A DNA stretch of 64,000 bases from contig CM034549.1 in the NCBI GenBank assembly GCA_020055645.1, forward strand, positions 5,518,001 to 5,582,000, in the 5' to 3' direction. Origin of the DNA: Tomocerus qinae (lineage: Eukaryota > Arthropoda > Collembola > Entomobryomorpha > Tomoceridae). The position numbers were made by a program, and so were the translations under genes. Position 1 is the stretch's first letter. Every line of letters starts with the position of its first letter. A model generated the notes under the pieces. That model was not told where the DNA came from. It saw nothing but the letters and a program-made list of their open reading frames with translations, and ran no database searches. Below are positions 61,891 to 64,000 of the stretch, in pieces.

Positions 61891-62036
61891 AGACTACTGA
61901 ATGGTTACGGATTGGCCGAGGTTGTATAGGAAACTTTGGTATTATGAAATATCAGGGCACTTGAGCTATTCATATTTGAATCTTTAACTTTGCTAATGTG
62001 AAACAGCCCTGTCGTAGGACGGGCTAACCAGCTAGT

Positions 62037-62414
62037 ATTATTATTGTTAAATTACCTTATGTCGTGTCCCTTTCAATCTAAAATTTTACTTACCTTGAGA
62101 ACAATAATACAAATTCACATAAGATGATTATTACTGATTGAATGGAAATAGGTAGCTAAAGAAGACAATTCGTTTTCCAAAATCCCGGAATCATATTATT
62201 CTGATTTTAAAGAGTGCAACATTCTGGGGTGTTTATTAAATATAGAATCTTTTATTACTCCCTGTATTGGACACTACGAAATACAGTTATTATTTTGGTT
62301 TAGGAACTTTGAATTTGACCCGGAATTGTTGTTATTACTGTGATGGGTGGCCTGCTTAATTTCTCTTGAGTGCCAGGTTCGCCCCTTAGCTGGGTTCACT
62401 AGTGAAATAATAAA
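62037..62414. other. Noncoding repeats between the foldback and a hAT MITE
   Basis: 62050-62095 matches inverted sequence near 30614-30660. 62346-62404 matches inverted sequence at 44639-44700. No gene is supported. Confidence 0.5.
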
Positions 62415-62913
62415 CAGTGTTCGATGACCAGCCGGCTGGTTGGTTTAAATGGCTGGCTAAAATGGCCGGCCGGCTGGTTGAAATTCTTTTTAGCCGGTGG
62501 CTAAAATGGCAAAATAGGGCTATGTGAACTGAGAAAAACCCTCTGGTCTGTGGAAGCGGACCCATGAAGTTTTAGATTTATTCTAGCTTTATTTTTGTTA
62601 GTTCTTGAATAAAAGTAAACTTTTGGACAGAATCTATAACCATTGTACAGTAAACTGGACCAGTCTTAAAAAATACTCATTAGGCTCAGATTTTATCCAT
62701 GAATTTCCATATTATAATCGTAGACTTGATAAAGCAATAAATTGGCTAAAATGGCCAAAAATAGTCAAATGGGGCTATTTGAACTGCGAAAATCATCCTT
62801 AATTTGGCGGGAAATTTTAAAACCCATGATTTTTGGCCATTTTGGCCACTAGCCATTTCAGCCAATTTAGACGGCTGGCTGGTCAAAATCATTTTTAGCC
62901 GGCTGGAACACTG
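62415..62913. mobile_element. Non-autonomous hAT element, 499 bp, perfect 8-bp duplication ATAATAAA
   Basis: The left end is CAGTGTTCGATGACCAGCCG and the right end is CCGGCTGGAACACTG, flanked by ATAATAAA at 62407-62414 and 62914-62921. The inside is rich in ccagccggctgg words. A 65-codon frame inside has no transposase motif. Confidence 0.85.
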
Positions 62914-62974
62914 ATAATAAACCATGTCTAAATGGATGTAAAAAAGTGGTGTGAAATCGCATAGAAAGTTTGAA

Positions 62975-63500
62975 CTGATTTATCTGACGTTAGTAAATTT
63001 TTTCAATGACATTTGACCTTTTGACACGTGTGAATTGACCTTGACATGGCCTAACGAATAAACTTTTCGAACGAGCTATCTGATGACGTTCTACAATGTC
63101 AATAACTGAAGTTACATCAACTTTTAATTTTTGGACCACGCCCACGGGCAGGGAGTATGTCCGATTTATTTCATTTTCAAACTGGACTTCATCCCTACAT
63201 CACACATAGTAAGTTTGAGTTGATTATCTCAAACCGTTTTTGGTTATCGACGATTTTAGTGAATTTTTTCAATGACCTTTGACCTATGGACACGTGACTT
63301 GACCTTGACATGGTCTAACGAATAACCTTATCGAACGAGATATCTCATGACGTTCTACAATGTCAATAACTATAGTTACGCCAATTTTTGGACCACGCCC
63401 ACGGGCAGGGAGTATGTCCGTTTTTTTCCATTTTCAAACTCGACCTCACTTTTCATTCCTTCATCACGTACAGAAAGTTTGACTGATTATCTGACGTTTC
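62975..63500. repeat. Tandem duplication of a ~260-bp block
   Basis: 62996-63230 and 63253-63500 share ccttgacatggcctaacgaa / ccttgacatggtctaacgaa, then gatgacgttctacaatgtca, then accacgcccacgggcaggga and gtatgtccg, in the same order and spacing. No coding capacity. Confidence 0.78.
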
Positions 63501-63543
63501 ATGACGATTTTAGTGATGTTTTAAAATGACCTTTCACGCAGGG

Positions 63544-63686
63544 CCCCAGTCCAGCGAGGGGTGCACGTGGCCTCCCCTCCCCCCGAAATCGTAAAAAATA
63601 AAGACGAAAAAAATCGCTAAATTGAGTTATTTTTTGTTGGTGCCCCCGGTGCCCCCCTGAAATTTTTTTCTGGCTGCGGTCCTGGC
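63544..63686. mobile_element. Degraded copy of the CAGGGCC...GGTCCTG hAT MITE
   Basis: The left end is cagggccccagtccag and the right end is ctggctgcggtcctg, with cccccgaaatcg-type inner sequence matching the copy at 17962-18091. More diverged than that copy. The right flank is not a clear duplication. Confidence 0.6.
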
Positions 63687-63714
63687 AGGATAACATGGAA
63701 CGACTCCTACGAGG

Positions 63715-64000
63715 GAATCACTCCTAAAAGACTTTACTCCTAAAGAACTCCTAAAGCCAGCTAATGGCTAATACTATGTCCAGTGCAGCTTCATCAAGCA
63801 ATAACAGCTTAAGATTGTCTTAACAGTAAACTGACATTAAAGATACTGAAAATTAAACTGATTTGTGAACCAATCGAATAGTCACGATTAGATGACCTGG
63901 TATAAAGGGCAACTCTAAAATAATTTTAAAAAATCAGTTAATATATTGCACTGGAGGAAGAAGTACTTTTTAGGAATCCTTTAGGAGTAAAGTCTCTTAG
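63715..64000. repeat. Inverted repeat with tttactcctaaag words, reaching the window edge
   Basis: ctcctaaaagactttactcc + taaag at 63723-63747 is matched inverted near 63970-64000 (ctttaggagtaaagtct). Probably a small foldback; its right edge may be cut by the window. Confidence 0.5.

Larger units (their letters stand above)
56168..62036. mobile_element. 5.9-kb foldback element built from two minisatellites in mirror order
   Basis: CTAGCTGGTTAGCCCGTCCT at 56168, continuing acgacagggct, is matched inverted ending near 62036. About 140 bp of arm (through cctcggccaatccgta) matches at each side. Then array A (56330-57120) and array B (57130-58290) on the left mirror array B (58868-58940, 60545-61135) and array A (61140-61890) on the right. 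The middle (58290-60545) holds a smaller element with ends at 58967 and 60222. No transposase is visible, so it is non-autonomous. Confidence 0.72.

Noticed and set aside
61521-61929. Glycine/tryptophan-rich frames (LLFGKGRVGGGY...)
   Set aside because: Derived from minisatellite A; not genes.
62605-62802. 65-aa frame inside the hAT element
   Set aside because: No transposase motif; the element is non-autonomous and the frame is short.

Overview
The window looks like nuclear DNA of an invertebrate, most likely an arthropod. The genes have short GT-AG introns and many exons, and the proteins are animal families: glypican, microsomal glutathione S-transferase 3, ARL1, LYRM2, a PDZ plus tandem PH scaffold, and small secreted peptides, one of them secapin-like. 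About half the sequence is transposons, foldback elements and minisatellites. Species cannot be fixed from the sequence; a hexapod or related group is my inference. All gene models were spliced by eye from splice sites and reading phase, without transcripts.

Layout. 705-3705 (-) is a seven-exon glypican with a signal peptide, 14 cysteines, Ser-Gly attachment sites and a hydrophobic tail. 3706-10300 is mostly noncoding, with microsatellites, an odd small inverted repeat and one possible membrane microprotein (7098-7283). 10313-11175 (-) is a two-exon secreted peptide precursor whose signal peptide lies in a short first exon. 12994-13319 (+) is a two-exon, TATA-box, secapin-like secreted peptide. 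17593-20539 (-) holds three exons of MGST3; the last exon was not found, and intron 2 carries very large near-palindromes. 22738-33378 is a nest of mobile elements. 34880-36047 (-) is ARL1, whose first coding exon is only 4 nt. 37003-37622 (-) is LYRM2. 38355-47000 is mariner and LINE debris and minisatellites. 48087-53914 (+) is the 5' part of a large PDZ-PH-PH gene that runs on past the last exon I can see. 54000-64000 is repeat-rich, dominated by foldback elements built from two minisatellites.

The most interesting object is the 6.2-kb DNA transposon at 23339-29555. It has 14-bp terminal inverted repeats, a TTAA target duplication, and two convergent genes. One encodes an 842-aa transposase (Mutator-like/Kolobok-like RNase H fold) fused to a YqaJ-type PD-(D/E)XK nuclease. 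The other encodes a 372-aa four-exon protein with an ISG20/REXO4-like DEDDh 3'-5' exonuclease domain. It sits inside a mariner transposase relic, and closing the gap at TTAA makes that relic continuous again. It could therefore be a transposon carrying a three-activity toolkit (integrase-type catalysis, recombination nuclease, exonuclease).

How the genes relate. The host genes have unrelated housekeeping or signalling roles: cell-surface proteoglycan, membrane detoxification, Golgi GTPase, mitochondrial LYR protein and membrane scaffold. No operon-like logic is expected. ARL1 and LYRM2 are neighbours on the same strand about 1 kb apart.
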